Assembly (NCBI RefSeq): GCF_001936575.1
Contig: NZ_MSMP01000005.1
Span: forward strand, 1 to 64,000
DNA from: Tenacibaculum agarivorans
GTDB lineage: Bacteria; Bacteroidota; Bacteroidia; Flavobacteriales; Flavobacteriaceae
Direction: 5' to 3'
DNA length: 64,000 nucleotides
This document shows, piece after piece, positions 37,491 through 47,583 of this stretch. The stretch's first letter is position 1; the number at the start of each line of letters is the position of its first letter. The position numbers and the translations under genes were made by a program. The notes beneath the pieces were generated by a model. It ran no database searches and was not told where the DNA came from. It saw only the letters and a program-made list of their open reading frames with translations.

Positions 37491-40400
37491 CCTGAACCAT
37501 CATATTGTATCGCGTTGTTTTTGGCAAACCTCTTTTGATAATAAGGAAGGAGGAGAAATGATACAGAACGAGATTAGTAACTGGAGTGAGCATTATATGC
37601 CAAGAGAAATGAATGCTGTTTTTAATTCGATGTGCTCTCAATATCACAGTTTGCAAATCAAATCTCTAACCATTGATTTGGGAGAAATTCCTATTGAAAA
37701 TTTAAAAGAAGAACTTACATATAAATTCAGAATAAAGCTACAAGAACAGCTTAGAGAACTCATTTTAAACCCAAATAGATTTGAAAAAGAGGTTGCCATT
37801 TTAAAAGGAGAAGAAACGTGGATGTTTGTATTGCATCACTTTTTAATGCAGGGTATCGTACCATGGAATTATTCAGAAAGTAGCGGCAATATCAATCAAA
37901 TAGTTAGTACGCAATTACAGGAAAATAGAGAAGCTGTGATTGAAATGATTCGAAATGTTGCTACGGAAGAACTAGTAAGAAAGAGAATTGCATGGCAATT
38001 AAGAGAAACACATATTAAACAAATAATAACACATATTGAAAAAGGAAATTACAACTACATTATTGAGTTTTCTAAAGAATTTACCAAACTACAAGAACGA
38101 CAAACCTTAGTAAAAACGGGAATTCAAGATTTTAAAAAGAATCTTTGGTTTTGGATTTTAAATTACTTGTTTGTAGAGCGAGGTAGCATGTTTAATAAGG
38201 TTGAATTTGTGAGAAGTAATATTCAGCAAATGGCAAATCATTTTAACATGGAATACAACGAGTTATTTGCCTTAATAGAAAATGCTGTTGATAAACTGCA
38301 TCAGCAATCGTATATTAAGAGTAATTTTATCACCATACTTACTATTTTGGCTCACAAGCAGTCCAAAATTATTTCTAATACATATGCTAGTAAAAAACAA
38401 CTAGAAAGAAATTGGCGTTTGCTACATTACTATTTTTCTTCTGCTAAAAATAGAGAAACAACCTATCACAAAGAACAATTTAGAGTATTGGTACAAACCT
38501 TGTCTATACTCAATCCTTCACAATTCAATCGAATTATCAATTCGGTCACAAATACCACTATCAATTGGCAAATGATAAGTAAAGATTTACAAGCGGATAA
38601 TTTTAAAATTCTATTAGAAAATCAATCTGAAGAAGCTACTAAAAAGATCATAGAATTAGTATCACAATTGAAATTTCTGGAATTACAAAAACACTTTGGC
38701 TTTGATGAAAATTGGTTGATGAGTATTGGTTTTCAGTTTTTAAAACAGTATAGAGGACAGACATTTTCTACTAAAAAATTCTTTAATTATTTTATAGAAA
38801 AACTAAGCAAAACCAAAAGTAATAGCAGACAAGAAGTTCTAGAAAAAATTATAAACTTAAATCTATCGAGTTCTAAAAAAAGTACAGAAGCAATTACGGT
38901 GTTTAAAGAGTTTAAACAAATTTATACCACTACAGTTTTACAAACTGTTCCAAAATTCTCAAAGAAAAAACTAGTAATTATTCTTAAAGATTTACAAGAA
39001 GTATTACAAACTACTAATCAAAACTTACTAGCAGAAAAATACTATAAAATTATTCGTATTTGGATTCAGGAACATGCACAAGAAGTTTGGAATGCTCTAA
39101 AAACATATAAAGACAAAGGATTTGTAATAAAAATAGTGTCTGTACTTTTCAAAACAGCAACGGTTAAGGAATCAATATTGAAAAAAGTAGTTTCAAAAGA
39201 ATTACAATTTCTAAAAAAACTAGAAACAAGTATTGACAAAGTACTGGAGCAAAAAAAAGAAGTTTCACAAGCATTGCACGAATTCAAAAATCAATTATTT
39301 GTAGAAGGAGCAAGTATGTTAATTTTTAAAGATGCTAAAAGTACTTCAACACTAGTGAAAAAACTATTTGCGCAATTGTTAGCAAAATACGATGCGAATT
39401 ACGCTATAGTTATCAAAGAAACTTTACAAGATATTATAAGCCATTTTCAAGTAACGCACCACGGATTTTCAAGTACACAGCAAAAAGAATTAAATGTATT
39501 TATACAGACGTTTTCAGAAAATACTTCACTTGATTTTTTAATGGAGTACATAGAGAAAGATCCGTATAAACAAGAAGAAGTTGCAGCTATTTTACAAGAG
39601 TTGGTGTACAGTAAAAATATTGTATCTCCATCCTTTAAAAAGCATGAATATAAAATAGCGAACTATTTACTAAAAAATGCGCCTACTGTTTTTGAAGTAT
39701 TTCAACAGGAATTTATAAAAACATATCAGTTTATACTTCAAGGAGATTTAGTATCACAAATAAAAAAGAAGTTAGATATTTTTTACTGGCAGTGTCTAGC
39801 TGATTACACAAGTTATAGAGGAGATAAAAGTAAGTTTTTAGTACAGCTTTTAGAAGCCATTAGCTATGAGTTTGATCTAAAAATACCAGAATCAATAGCT
39901 GAAAAGGATGTCAATTTTTATGTAAAAGAAAAAGTTGTTACTAAGCACTATAAAACTTCAATGTTGTACAATTTATCTTCTGAAGAAATAATTAATAGTA
40001 TAAAAAAAGCGATTCAAGAAGGAAAAACAAATCTACAGATACAAGAAAGAACAATAGAGTTACAAAAATTAATACAGATTGTTTTAAGGCAATATCCTCA
40101 AGAAATTCGTGAACTATTTCAAAAAACTTCATTTACACGCTCTGAAAAAATATGTATACAAACAATATTTTCTTTTGAAGAGTTGGTAACGCGTATAGCT
40201 AAAGATAAAATGAGCAGCAGCTTTAATAGTACCACTAAAGCAATCCATATACTATACAATCTAGTTACTGAAATAGGAGGTAAGCAAACAGAAGAAAAAT
40301 TAAAAGAATTGTTTTGGAGTAGTTTATGGGAAGTCATAAAAAATGAGCAAACTAAACAAGAAGAAGTAAAACGATTAACAATTTATGTTTTAGAAAAATT

Positions 40401-41682
40401 GTATCAGCAAGAAGGAATTACTACACAGTACATTTTTGAGAAGCTGGAAGATAAAAATTCTAGTATTCCTTTAATATTAAAACAAGTTTTAGTGGAACAA
40501 AGTACCATTTTTCAATTATTAAAAACACCAAAAAAAGTGGAACCTAAGGAAGTATTAAATATTTGTGAATCAAAAGGACACTTAACAGAATTAGCGCACG
40601 ATCTTTTAATATCTAATAAAATACCTTCTTGGTATACACAAGAGAAACCAACATCTGTAAAACAATTACTTCATGATGTATTACAAGTGTATCCCTTAAC
40701 GATTGTAACGGTATTAAGAAAAGAATCCGCAGGAGCAAAAACAATACAAAAGCTTATTGCTTTTACAGATATAGCTGAAATAGTAAAGCAAGTGCATCCA
40801 GAGAAACAATTAGTGTTAGATGGGATACAAAAATTATACAAAGCTATTTCTAAGAGTTTTAATCGGAAAATTTCTAGCAAAGAAATACAACAAATTCTTT
40901 ATGAAAAACTTTTGCAATGTTGGCAAAAAGACCAATGGAGGCCTCTTGAGGTAATTCATTTTTGGAAAGAATTATTATGGGAGCTATCTGCTAAAAGGTC
41001 ACTTGAAGAAGCACATTTTTTTGAAGTATTTGATGACATAAAAATACAGTTACCAAATGCAATGCAATTAGCATTTAACGCTTTAAAAAAAGAAAGGAAT
41101 CAATATAAAAAGAGAGAAATAGAAACTCAATACCAAAAAATACAACAACTAACTATGAATGAAAATAAAATAATATCAGAAGGAATTAAAGTCCCCAATG
41201 CAGGAATGGTACTTTTAGATAGTTACTATCCCATACTATTTGAGCGATTAGGGCTCACATCCAATACTAAATTTGTATCAAAAGAAGCACAACTAGATGC
41301 AGTTCATTACTTACAATATGTAGTAACCGGACAAACACAAACAGAAGAACAATTATTAGCATTAAACAAGTTATACTGTGGTTTATCTTTTGAAGAACCT
41401 GTAAAAGAAGGAATTCAACTTAGTAATGAAAATCGTCAATTGATAGATGGAATGATTCAATCCGCTATTTCTTATTGGGACGCTATCGGAAAAACAACCG
41501 TTGGAGGGTTTAGAGGAAATTGGTTAGTACGAGAAGGAATGTTAACTGAAGAAGAAGATCGTTGGAATTTAACAGTAGAAAAAAGACCCTACGATGTTCT
41601 ATTAGAAAAATCGCCTTTTACATTTTCCATTATCAAATACCCATGGATGTCTAAGCCATTACATGTAACATGGCCTTATTAA
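37483..41682 (+). CDS. Contractile injection system tape measure protein (Afp14/Pvc14-like)
   Basis: The 1399-residue, mostly helical, Lys/Glu/Gln-rich protein carries both end signatures of the CIS tape-measure family. The N-terminus has LNHHIVSRCFWQTSFDNKEG and LQIKSLTIDLGEIPIENLKE; the C-terminus has AGMVLLDSYYPILFERLGLT, FRGNWLVREGMLTEEEDRW, and FSIIKYPWMSKPLHVTW. Tape measures lie in the tube lumen and set its length. This one is long, which predicts a long particle if length scales with residues. The start ATGATTAG overlaps the previous stop. Confidence 0.9.
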   Translation: MISLNHHIVSRCFWQTSFDNKEGGEMIQNEISNWSEHYMPREMNAVFNSMCSQYHSLQIKSLTIDLGEIPIENLKEELTYKFRIKLQEQLRELILNPNRFEKEVAILKGEETWMFVLHHFLMQGIVPWNYSESSGNINQIVSTQLQENREAVIEMIRNVATEELVRKRIAWQLRETHIKQIITHIEKGNYNYIIEFSKEFTKLQERQTLVKTGIQDFKKNLWFWILNYLFVERGSMFNKVEFVRSNIQQMANHFNMEYNELFALIENAVDKLHQQSYIKSNFITILTILAHKQSKIISNTYASKKQLERNWRLLHYYFSSAKNRETTYHKEQFRVLVQTLSILNPSQFNRIINSVTNTTINWQMISKDLQADNFKILLENQSEEATKKIIELVSQLKFLELQKHFGFDENWLMSIGFQFLKQYRGQTFSTKKFFNYFIEKLSKTKSNSRQEVLEKIINLNLSSSKKSTEAITVFKEFKQIYTTTVLQTVPKFSKKKLVIILKDLQEVLQTTNQNLLAEKYYKIIRIWIQEHAQEVWNALKTYKDKGFVIKIVSVLFKTATVKESILKKVVSKELQFLKKLETSIDKVLEQKKEVSQALHEFKNQLFVEGASMLIFKDAKSTSTLVKKLFAQLLAKYDANYAIVIKETLQDIISHFQVTHHGFSSTQQKELNVFIQTFSENTSLDFLMEYIEKDPYKQEEVAAILQELVYSKNIVSPSFKKHEYKIANYLLKNAPTVFEVFQQEFIKTYQFILQGDLVSQIKKKLDIFYWQCLADYTSYRGDKSKFLVQLLEAISYEFDLKIPESIAEKDVNFYVKEKVVTKHYKTSMLYNLSSEEIINSIKKAIQEGKTNLQIQERTIELQKLIQIVLRQYPQEIRELFQKTSFTRSEKICIQTIFSFEELVTRIAKDKMSSSFNSTTKAIHILYNLVTEIGGKQTEEKLKELFWSSLWEVIKNEQTKQEEVKRLTIYVLEKLYQQEGITTQYIFEKLEDKNSSIPLILKQVLVEQSTIFQLLKTPKKVEPKEVLNICESKGHLTELAHDLLISNKIPSWYTQEKPTSVKQLLHDVLQVYPLTIVTVLRKESAGAKTIQKLIAFTDIAEIVKQVHPEKQLVLDGIQKLYKAISKSFNRKISSKEIQQILYEKLLQCWQKDQWRPLEVIHFWKELLWELSAKRSLEEAHFFEVFDDIKIQLPNAMQLAFNALKKERNQYKKREIETQYQKIQQLTMNENKIISEGIKVPNAGMVLLDSYYPILFERLGLTSNTKFVSKEAQLDAVHYLQYVVTGQTQTEEQLLALNKLYCGLSFEEPVKEGIQLSNENRQLIDGMIQSAISYWDAIGKTTVGGFRGNWLVREGMLTEEEDRWNLTVEKRPYDVLLEKSPFTFSIIKYPWMSKPLHVTWPY

Positions 41683-41720
41683 ACGAATTAAAATGAAATA
41701 TTAACTAAAATAATTTTTTT

Positions 41721-43706
41721 ATGAACTCTTATAATGAAAATTTGCAAGCTAGCGTACTTTCATCGTTAAGTGAGCAAGAATTAAGTATACTAAAAAACAA
41801 AGCAAATTTTGATGCTTCTATGTTTACGTTATACTACGCAGAGGGAGCTCGAATTACAGCTGCTGAGGAACTACAAATTGCCAATCAAAATCAAGCATTG
41901 CAACAATTAATTTTAGAGCAAATGACTATAGATAGTGATGTGTCTACCAATACATTGTCTTCTGTAAATTTATCAAATCAATTCATTACGCAAACTGTTA
42001 GCAATACTGCCGTAGCAGCAGCTAATGTACAGATTGCAGCCAACGCTATTTTAAAATTGGCAAGTGATGTAGGAAGTATTTTTAGTATGGTTAGTGCTGC
42101 CGATTTTGATACAGAAATTTATGATCAAAGTAAGTATGCAAATACATTGATGAATGGTAAAAACCCAGAATCAAGAGGAACAGCTTATTTAGCAGAAAAA
42201 TCATCACAACTAGGTATGGAAGCTTCAGCAACTGTGGCAGAAATCCCATCAGCAAGTTTAACCTCTAAAGCAGAAAGTACTGACGCTTCCATTAAAAGTT
42301 TATTAGAAGTAGTAACTAAGGATTACATTGCCATTTCAGAGGTAGTAACTGCAGATACAGAAGCATTAGCAGCTGCAAATACTACAGAAAAAGCGGCAGA
42401 AGGCGATTTAGAAAGCAAAGGAAGTGTTTTAAAATCTTCTGTGGAAGCATACAGATTAAGTAATCGAGAATTAAATCATAATTTAAGAGTTAAAATTCCA
42501 GATCAGCCAGGAGATGCAACGAATTATACGGTAACTTTTAACCGATATAGAAGTCCGTTTAAATATCAAAAAACTATTCCGGGAGTTGCAGATGAAAATA
42601 GAGAAACAGGGTATCCAGTACAAGATTACTATCTGTTTTTAGTAAAGAACAGTAGTAAAGAAATCTTCTCTACATCGGATGCCGAAGGTTTAATTGTTGA
42701 GCCAGAAGATGCTAAAAAGTACATTAAAATTAAAGGCACAGATGCTAAGAAGTATTCAGAACAAATTTACTTATCTGATTTAAAGGATACTGACGGGGAT
42801 GATATGAAATTAGGAGAACGTTATGTGATTTTTCTATTTGCTGTATTTGATAATTCATACAAAAAAATAATAAACACGTTTGATGATTATCTTTCTGCAC
42901 CATCGGCATATTTTGAATTAAAAAATAGGTTATCTGCTCCAAAACCACATGATGGTACCAATATTACTGTTAAAGATAATACGTTGACGTTTTCAGTAAA
43001 AGAAGTATCAACATATAAAGTATCGTATCGATGTATATTCTTACCCAACAATCCAGATTTAGTTAAAGGACTACTAACTGTAGAAGGCTTACAAACAGTG
43101 GAAGATCAAACAGAAGCCTTAGATGAAATTTTCTCAAAATACAATCCAGAAATAGAAAGGTTAGAAGCGGAAATCAATACGGTTTCATCTAAAGAGTCAG
43201 GAATGGAACCACAAAAGTCAGATAATTTAGCCAAACAAGAAGAGGAAGGAATCTCTGATAAAGAGGTAAAAGCATTACAAAAAGAATACAAAGAATTAGA
43301 GAAAGTTCATATAACCATACAAGAAGAATTAGCGCTTTTAGAGGCAGCTTTAGCTGTGGTTAAAAAAGAAAAAGCAGATGCAATGAGTGAAATAGAAAAT
43401 CCAAAGCATATTAAACCAGGGTTCTTCTTCAACAAAACGATTGCAGATGGTTTAGAGTTAGATAGTTATGCTGTAGCAACTATAGATTCAGAAAAAAAAG
43501 GTGAAAGTGAAACAAAGTATGAGTGTTCTTTAGAGATTGATCTAACAACTACCGATAACTTCGGAAATAGTTTAATTAAAGGAAATTCATATATACCTGT
43601 TGTATTAGCAGTTCCTCACGAAGAAGCAGCAAAACAGTTTATTAGTGATTTGTCTGATTTCCAAAAAACAGAAGATTTTAAGTATGAACCAGAGTTAAAA
43701 GAATAA
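41721..43706 (+). CDS. eCIS-associated helical and beta-domain protein, possible fibre or accessory
   Basis: I do not recognise a named family for this 661-residue protein. Residues 1-250 are helical and rich in Ala, Ser and Thr (SNTAVAAANVQIAANAILKL); residues about 250-400 and 575-660 are beta-rich and look like two Fn3-type domains (GERYVIFLFAVFDNSY; KGNSYIPVVLAVPHEEAAKQ). Between them is a Glu/Lys coiled coil (about 470-550). There is no signal peptide. No gene in this locus looks like an Afp13 fibre, so this protein and its partner are candidates for surface or fibre-like parts. That is an inference. Confidence 0.5.
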   Translation: MNSYNENLQASVLSSLSEQELSILKNKANFDASMFTLYYAEGARITAAEELQIANQNQALQQLILEQMTIDSDVSTNTLSSVNLSNQFITQTVSNTAVAAANVQIAANAILKLASDVGSIFSMVSAADFDTEIYDQSKYANTLMNGKNPESRGTAYLAEKSSQLGMEASATVAEIPSASLTSKAESTDASIKSLLEVVTKDYIAISEVVTADTEALAAANTTEKAAEGDLESKGSVLKSSVEAYRLSNRELNHNLRVKIPDQPGDATNYTVTFNRYRSPFKYQKTIPGVADENRETGYPVQDYYLFLVKNSSKEIFSTSDAEGLIVEPEDAKKYIKIKGTDAKKYSEQIYLSDLKDTDGDDMKLGERYVIFLFAVFDNSYKKIINTFDDYLSAPSAYFELKNRLSAPKPHDGTNITVKDNTLTFSVKEVSTYKVSYRCIFLPNNPDLVKGLLTVEGLQTVEDQTEALDEIFSKYNPEIERLEAEINTVSSKESGMEPQKSDNLAKQEEEGISDKEVKALQKEYKELEKVHITIQEELALLEAALAVVKKEKADAMSEIENPKHIKPGFFFNKTIADGLELDSYAVATIDSEKKGESETKYECSLEIDLTTTDNFGNSLIKGNSYIPVVLAVPHEEAAKQFISDLSDFQKTEDFKYEPELKE

Positions 43707-43728
43707 TTAACCTCAATTAAAAAATATC

Positions 43729-44646
43729 ATGATACAAAATATAACAACAACATATCCGAAGAAATACGGAATCACCGAAAAGAAAAAAGCAGAAATAGAT
43801 CAACTAACCAATGAGGTTATTGATGCACAAAACGAAGTTGAACAGTTACAAGCTATTGTTAATTCGTTAACAGACAAGTCAAGTAAATTACAAATATTAT
43901 TGACTGCTGATGAGGCAAATAAAGCGAGTACATTGGCAAATAAAGAGGCTATTGATGCAATTATTGATAATGTTATTGATTTATTAATCAACTCAAAAAC
44001 TACATTTCAAGGAACTGTCAATGGAGATAAACAGATAAAAAAGTTAGCTGTAAGTATTGATGACGTTATTAATAAGCTAATTTATTCAGCAGAAGTAGTT
44101 AATAAATTATCCAATTTAATCACGCGTAAAAAAGCACAAAACCCATTAATTTCAGATGAATTGGTAACTATGGCAACCAATGCAGGAACAGATGCTAATA
44201 ATGCGGTTGCTTTAACCTTAACAGCATTAAATTCTGTTTTTGCAGCACAAACTACAGCAATTGAAGCAGAAGGAGTGATGTCTTTAGAATTATTACAAGC
44301 CATTCGTTTGTATGAGTTTATAACAGGAGAAGATTTAAGTGATGTTGTCAATGAAGAGGTTACTGTTTTTGTTGCCAAGTTATACGAATTCAAAAAGAAA
44401 AAAATCATTATTGTCGACATTACTCAGGAAGAGATAGAAGTTGATGTGCAAAAAGCAAACATAAAAGAGCTAATTTACAAAGCATACCAAACAGCAGCAC
44501 TTAGATATCAAATCACATTAAAAGCATGTAAGAATGCAGCAGAGCAATTAAGTGAAGCAGAAGGAAGATTAAGCAAAGCTACTATTAAATTGAATTCTTT
44601 AGAAGCAGGTTTAGCAGCAGCAAATGCAGCGGCATTGGCGTCGTAA
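43729..44646 (+). CDS. eCIS-associated helical protein, related in style to its upstream neighbour
   Basis: The 305-residue protein is almost wholly helical with long heptad-like stretches (AEIDQLTNEVIDAQNEVEQL; LSEAEGRLSKATIKLNSLEA) and an Ala/Asn/Thr-rich middle (NAGTDANNAVALTLTALNSV) that resembles the helical part of the 661-aa protein. It ends LAAANAAALAS. It has no signal peptide and no recognised domain. The 22-base gap to the upstream gene suggests a complex of the two. Confidence 0.5.
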   Translation: MIQNITTTYPKKYGITEKKKAEIDQLTNEVIDAQNEVEQLQAIVNSLTDKSSKLQILLTADEANKASTLANKEAIDAIIDNVIDLLINSKTTFQGTVNGDKQIKKLAVSIDDVINKLIYSAEVVNKLSNLITRKKAQNPLISDELVTMATNAGTDANNAVALTLTALNSVFAAQTTAIEAEGVMSLELLQAIRLYEFITGEDLSDVVNEEVTVFVAKLYEFKKKKIIIVDITQEEIEVDVQKANIKELIYKAYQTAALRYQITLKACKNAAEQLSEAEGRLSKATIKLNSLEAGLAAANAAALAS

Positions 44647-44715
44647 AAGAATTAAATGATTTAAGAATTTAAAGATTGAATGATGCTATTTATATTTTTT
44701 ATTATGCATGAATAA

Positions 44716-44865
44716 TGTCACTTCGAGTGATTTTACAACATGAAAATGGAGTGAAGTTGTACTGAATCAAGTTCAGTAGAGTTATCGGGAAGTCTTCGTT
44801 TATTATAGTGTTTTCGATATATTTTTTATTACGTTATCACTTCATAAAAAACACTCGAACTGACA
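44716..44865. repeat. 150-bp element with inverted ends TGTCA(G/C)TTCGAGTG
   Basis: The left end TGTCACTTCGAGTG and the right end CACTCGAACTGACA are inverted copies with one mismatch in 14. The left part matches 26136-26215 inverted, and the right part matches 29715-29750 inverted. No open reading frame lies inside, so it is non-autonomous or a relic. Confidence 0.65.
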
Positions 44866-45037
44866 TATGGATAATAATTATTTATAAACTGTGTGATTTG
44901 AAAGTTCAATCATTCAATCTTTGAATTTCAATTAGGTATAGCAATAATGATACAAACGTTTTTCCGAGGAAATATGACGAAGGAATCTGTAATTTATTGA
45001 TCTAAATATTTTTAAGAAACCACAACGCTCATAATTA

Positions 45038-45078
45038 AAAGATTGCTTCGCTACGTAAACTTCATTCGCAAAGACGAA
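45038..45078 (+). repeat. Half of a GATTGCTTCG...CGCAA(T)GACGA repeat
   Basis: The sequence AAAGATTGCTTCGCTACG then TAAACTTCATTCGCAAAGACGA corresponds to the right arm of the hairpin elements at 25994 and 29817. Confidence 0.55.
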
Positions 45079-45091
45079 TGAGAATCCAGGT

Positions 45092-45170
45092 TGTCAGTTC
45101 GAGTGAAATTATTCGAAAAGCAATGGAGAATAGTTTTGTACAGAGAACATTTTAGAAACTTGAAACTTCT
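45092..45170 (+). repeat. Dispersed TTCGAGTG repeat
   Basis: It begins TTGTCAGTTCGAGTGAAATT and ends near CTTCTCGATAG. It matches the family consensus AGTTCGAGTGA...TCGA(G/T)A and the right arm of the hairpin at 24765-24842. Confidence 0.55.
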
Positions 45171-45272
45171 CGATAGTTATATGCTGAGTCTTTCGAAGGC
45201 CAGTCAAGATAAATTCGACCAGGTAAGAAGTAACTTAATTTTCAATCGTTAAATCTTTAAATACCAATAATC

Positions 45273-46196
45273 ATGAAAAACATCACAAAACAATTTTATG
45301 TAGATTTTTACAACAAAACCAATGGCTTTATTCCAGGAAGTCCATTACAGCAGCATTTATTTCCAGGTGATTTTTTTCAAATTCAGAAAGGAGAAATAGT
45401 GGTATTGGGAAACATCTTTAGAAAAAATATTGTGGATGTCGATGAAGTAGTTATTGAATATGGAATTAAACAAAATGCTTATAATTGGAATTTTAGCAAT
45501 GGTGTTACTAAAAGTTATACAGGAAGAGATACAGGTCAAAACCCAATAGAAGGAAATTTTGGTTATGCACGACAAGTATTGTCGTTTAAAGAATATGGTA
45601 GTTATTTTTTTACAAGTAATGATCCAACTTCAGTTAAGATTGCCAACTGGAATCAAATAGCATCAGAACTTATTATTAAGCTTACACAAGTTATATATTC
45701 TTTCAGAGAGGTATACGTAGTTACTGAAAGTGCAGCTACTAATGATTGGACATTGGTTATTGCAAGTTCAGAAAAAGGAGAACTAGAAATCGCATCTGAA
45801 ACGGAAAGTAACGGATTAATTGAATTATTTGGAAGAGCAAATTCAAAAACAATACAAGCAAGAGATATTGAAGTGTATTTACGAGAAGAAAAAAAGCGAC
45901 CTTGTTTCTTTAGAGCGAAAAAGTTAGTTGTTCAGCCAGAAAAATTAGAAGTTTTTATCAATAATCTAATTACAGAAAGAACAGGAATGTTGGATTGGGT
46001 AACCAACTTTTACAACTACGATTTTTATTACGAACCAAGTCCAAATACCAATGTAACTCCAATAAATCCACAAGCATGCGTATTGGATATGTTACAAGCA
46101 AATCAACTGAATCCAAATACTGCTTTACAATACTTTAAATGGGCAGATGCCAATTTAGACGATATCGAATTATTCTATGTGAATTATGGATTTTGA
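45273..46196 (+). CDS. eCIS-associated protein of unknown function before the AAA ATPase
   Basis: The 307-residue soluble protein is beta-rich in its first 150 residues (QIQKGEIVVLGNIFRKNIVD, WNFSNGVTKSYTGRDTG) with a helical C-terminal part (ERTGMLDWVTNFYNYDFYYE). I do not recognise a domain. Its last 11 bases overlap the AAA+ gene, so the two proteins are probably made together, and it may be the substrate or partner of that ATPase. Confidence 0.5.
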   Translation: MKNITKQFYVDFYNKTNGFIPGSPLQQHLFPGDFFQIQKGEIVVLGNIFRKNIVDVDEVVIEYGIKQNAYNWNFSNGVTKSYTGRDTGQNPIEGNFGYARQVLSFKEYGSYFFTSNDPTSVKIANWNQIASELIIKLTQVIYSFREVYVVTESAATNDWTLVIASSEKGELEIASETESNGLIELFGRANSKTIQARDIEVYLREEKKRPCFFRAKKLVVQPEKLEVFINNLITERTGMLDWVTNFYNYDFYYEPSPNTNVTPINPQACVLDMLQANQLNPNTALQYFKWADANLDDIELFYVNYGF

Positions 46197-47535
46197 TACG
46201 AACATACAAGTTTTATTAGAAGAGCTAAATTGGTTACAAGAAGTTATTCATAATGTTATCAGCACCTATTTGGAACATGAAGGAGAACGTCCTTTTTGGA
46301 CGGATATTCCGCAATCAAAGATTTCTGAAGATACCGCATATGGAGCTTTTGTAGAAAAATACCAACTTACTATTTATGATCGATTGGCAATCGCATTAGG
46401 ATTAGCTCCACAACTTAAGCCAGAAATGTTAGATGTATTCTTTGGAAGAAACAAAATCTACGATCGTGGTTTTACAGAGTTTGGTGGTGTTATTGATAAA
46501 AATCACAGTGGTTTTTTACCAACAGGGCAAACACTATTGTTTTTAATATCAGCTACAAAACCTTTATTAAGGAAAGAAGCTGTACGAGTTTTTAATAAGG
46601 AAAGTATTTTGATTAAAGAGCAGATTCTTTCGTTGGAAACTACAGAAGATTTTATTCCAAAGTTCAATGGAGTTATCAGTTTTAATAAACGTTGGTTTCA
46701 GTATTTTCTTTCTGGAGAAATGCCAAAAATAGAGCAAAGTAGTACGTTTCCCGCACAGAAAATCACTACACATTTAGAATGGGAAGATGTAGTGTTGAAC
46801 GATTTGGTAATGGACGAAGTATTGGAGTTAAGAGCTTGGTTACAACACGGACCTGCATTAATGAATGATTGGGGATTATTTAAAAAGATAAAACCTGGAT
46901 ACAGAGCTTTGTTTTATGGTCCGCCCGGAACAGGAAAAACCTTAACAGTTTCCTTATTGGGAAAAGTATCAAACAGAGATGTGTATCGTGTAGATTTATC
47001 TATGATTGTTTCCAAATATATTGGAGAAACGGAGAAAAACCTTTCCAAAATATTTGATATAGCACAATACAAAGATTGGATTCTATTCTTTGACGAGGCA
47101 GATGCTTTATTCGGAAAACGAACCGAAGCAAATAGCTCAAATGATAGACATGCGAATCAGCAGACTTCCTATTTGTTACAACGTATAGAAGATTTTCCTG
47201 GAGTAGTTATTCTAGCGTCTAATTTAAAAGGAAATATGGATGCTGCTTTTACTAGAAGGTTTCAAGCCATGATTCACTTTAATATGCCAGCTACAGAAGA
47301 ACGTTATGAATTATGGAAAAAAGCATTTTCTGGTACTTGTACGTTACATGAAGATATTGATGTTTGGAAGATTGCTGAAACTTATGAATTGGCTGGTGGG
47401 GCTATTATTAATGTGCTTCGATTTTGTGCGTTAGCTGTAATTAGTAGAAACGATACTGTAGTTACTAAAGAGGAATTATTAGAAGGAATTCGAAAAGAAT
47501 TAAAGAAAGAAAATAAAACAATGGTGTTAGTATAA
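46186..47535 (+). CDS. AAA+ ATPase of contractile injection systems (Afp15/Pvc15-like)
   Basis: The 449-residue protein has an N-terminal family-specific domain (about 1-210) and one AAA+ module. Walker A ends at K251 (YGPPGTGKTLTVSLLG), Walker B is D303-E304 (ILFFDEADALFGKR), and the arginine-finger region is DAAFTRRFQAMIHF. Afp15-type ATPases are needed for particle assembly or stability and for loading in Afp/PVC studies. It marks the end of the core structural genes here. Confidence 0.93.
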   Translation: MDFDTNIQVLLEELNWLQEVIHNVISTYLEHEGERPFWTDIPQSKISEDTAYGAFVEKYQLTIYDRLAIALGLAPQLKPEMLDVFFGRNKIYDRGFTEFGGVIDKNHSGFLPTGQTLLFLISATKPLLRKEAVRVFNKESILIKEQILSLETTEDFIPKFNGVISFNKRWFQYFLSGEMPKIEQSSTFPAQKITTHLEWEDVVLNDLVMDEVLELRAWLQHGPALMNDWGLFKKIKPGYRALFYGPPGTGKTLTVSLLGKVSNRDVYRVDLSMIVSKYIGETEKNLSKIFDIAQYKDWILFFDEADALFGKRTEANSSNDRHANQQTSYLLQRIEDFPGVVILASNLKGNMDAAFTRRFQAMIHFNMPATEERYELWKKAFSGTCTLHEDIDVWKIAETYELAGGAIINVLRFCALAVISRNDTVVTKEELLEGIRKELKKENKTMVLV

Positions 47536-47583
47536 TAGTGAGAAGCACGAAGTTTTTGTAGCACCATTTTCTAAGAAAGTTTC

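Larger units (their letters stand above)
44647..45272. other. 626-base gene-free stretch with three repeat copies
   Basis: This is the longest gap in the locus. It holds a 150-bp element bounded by inverted ends (44716-44865), half of a TTGCTTCG hairpin repeat (45038-45078), and another TTCGAGTG copy (45092-45170). No gene is visible. It separates the helical protein pair from the gene before the AAA ATPase. Confidence 0.7.

Noticed and set aside
44716..44865. Insertion sequence
   Set aside because: The element has inverted ends but no transposase frame and no clear target duplication; it is listed as a repeat only.
21739..47535. Prophage or phage-tail remnant
   Set aside because: There are no capsid, portal, terminase, integrase or lysis genes, while eCIS-specific genes (DUF4255 cap, DUF5908, AAA+ ATPase, CIS tape measure) are present.
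21739..47535. Bacteroidota type VI secretion (T6SSiii)
   Set aside because: VgrG, PAAR and tube proteins occur in both, but no membrane-complex genes or ClpV-type unfoldase are present, whereas LysM Afp7-like, tape measure and Afp15-like proteins are.
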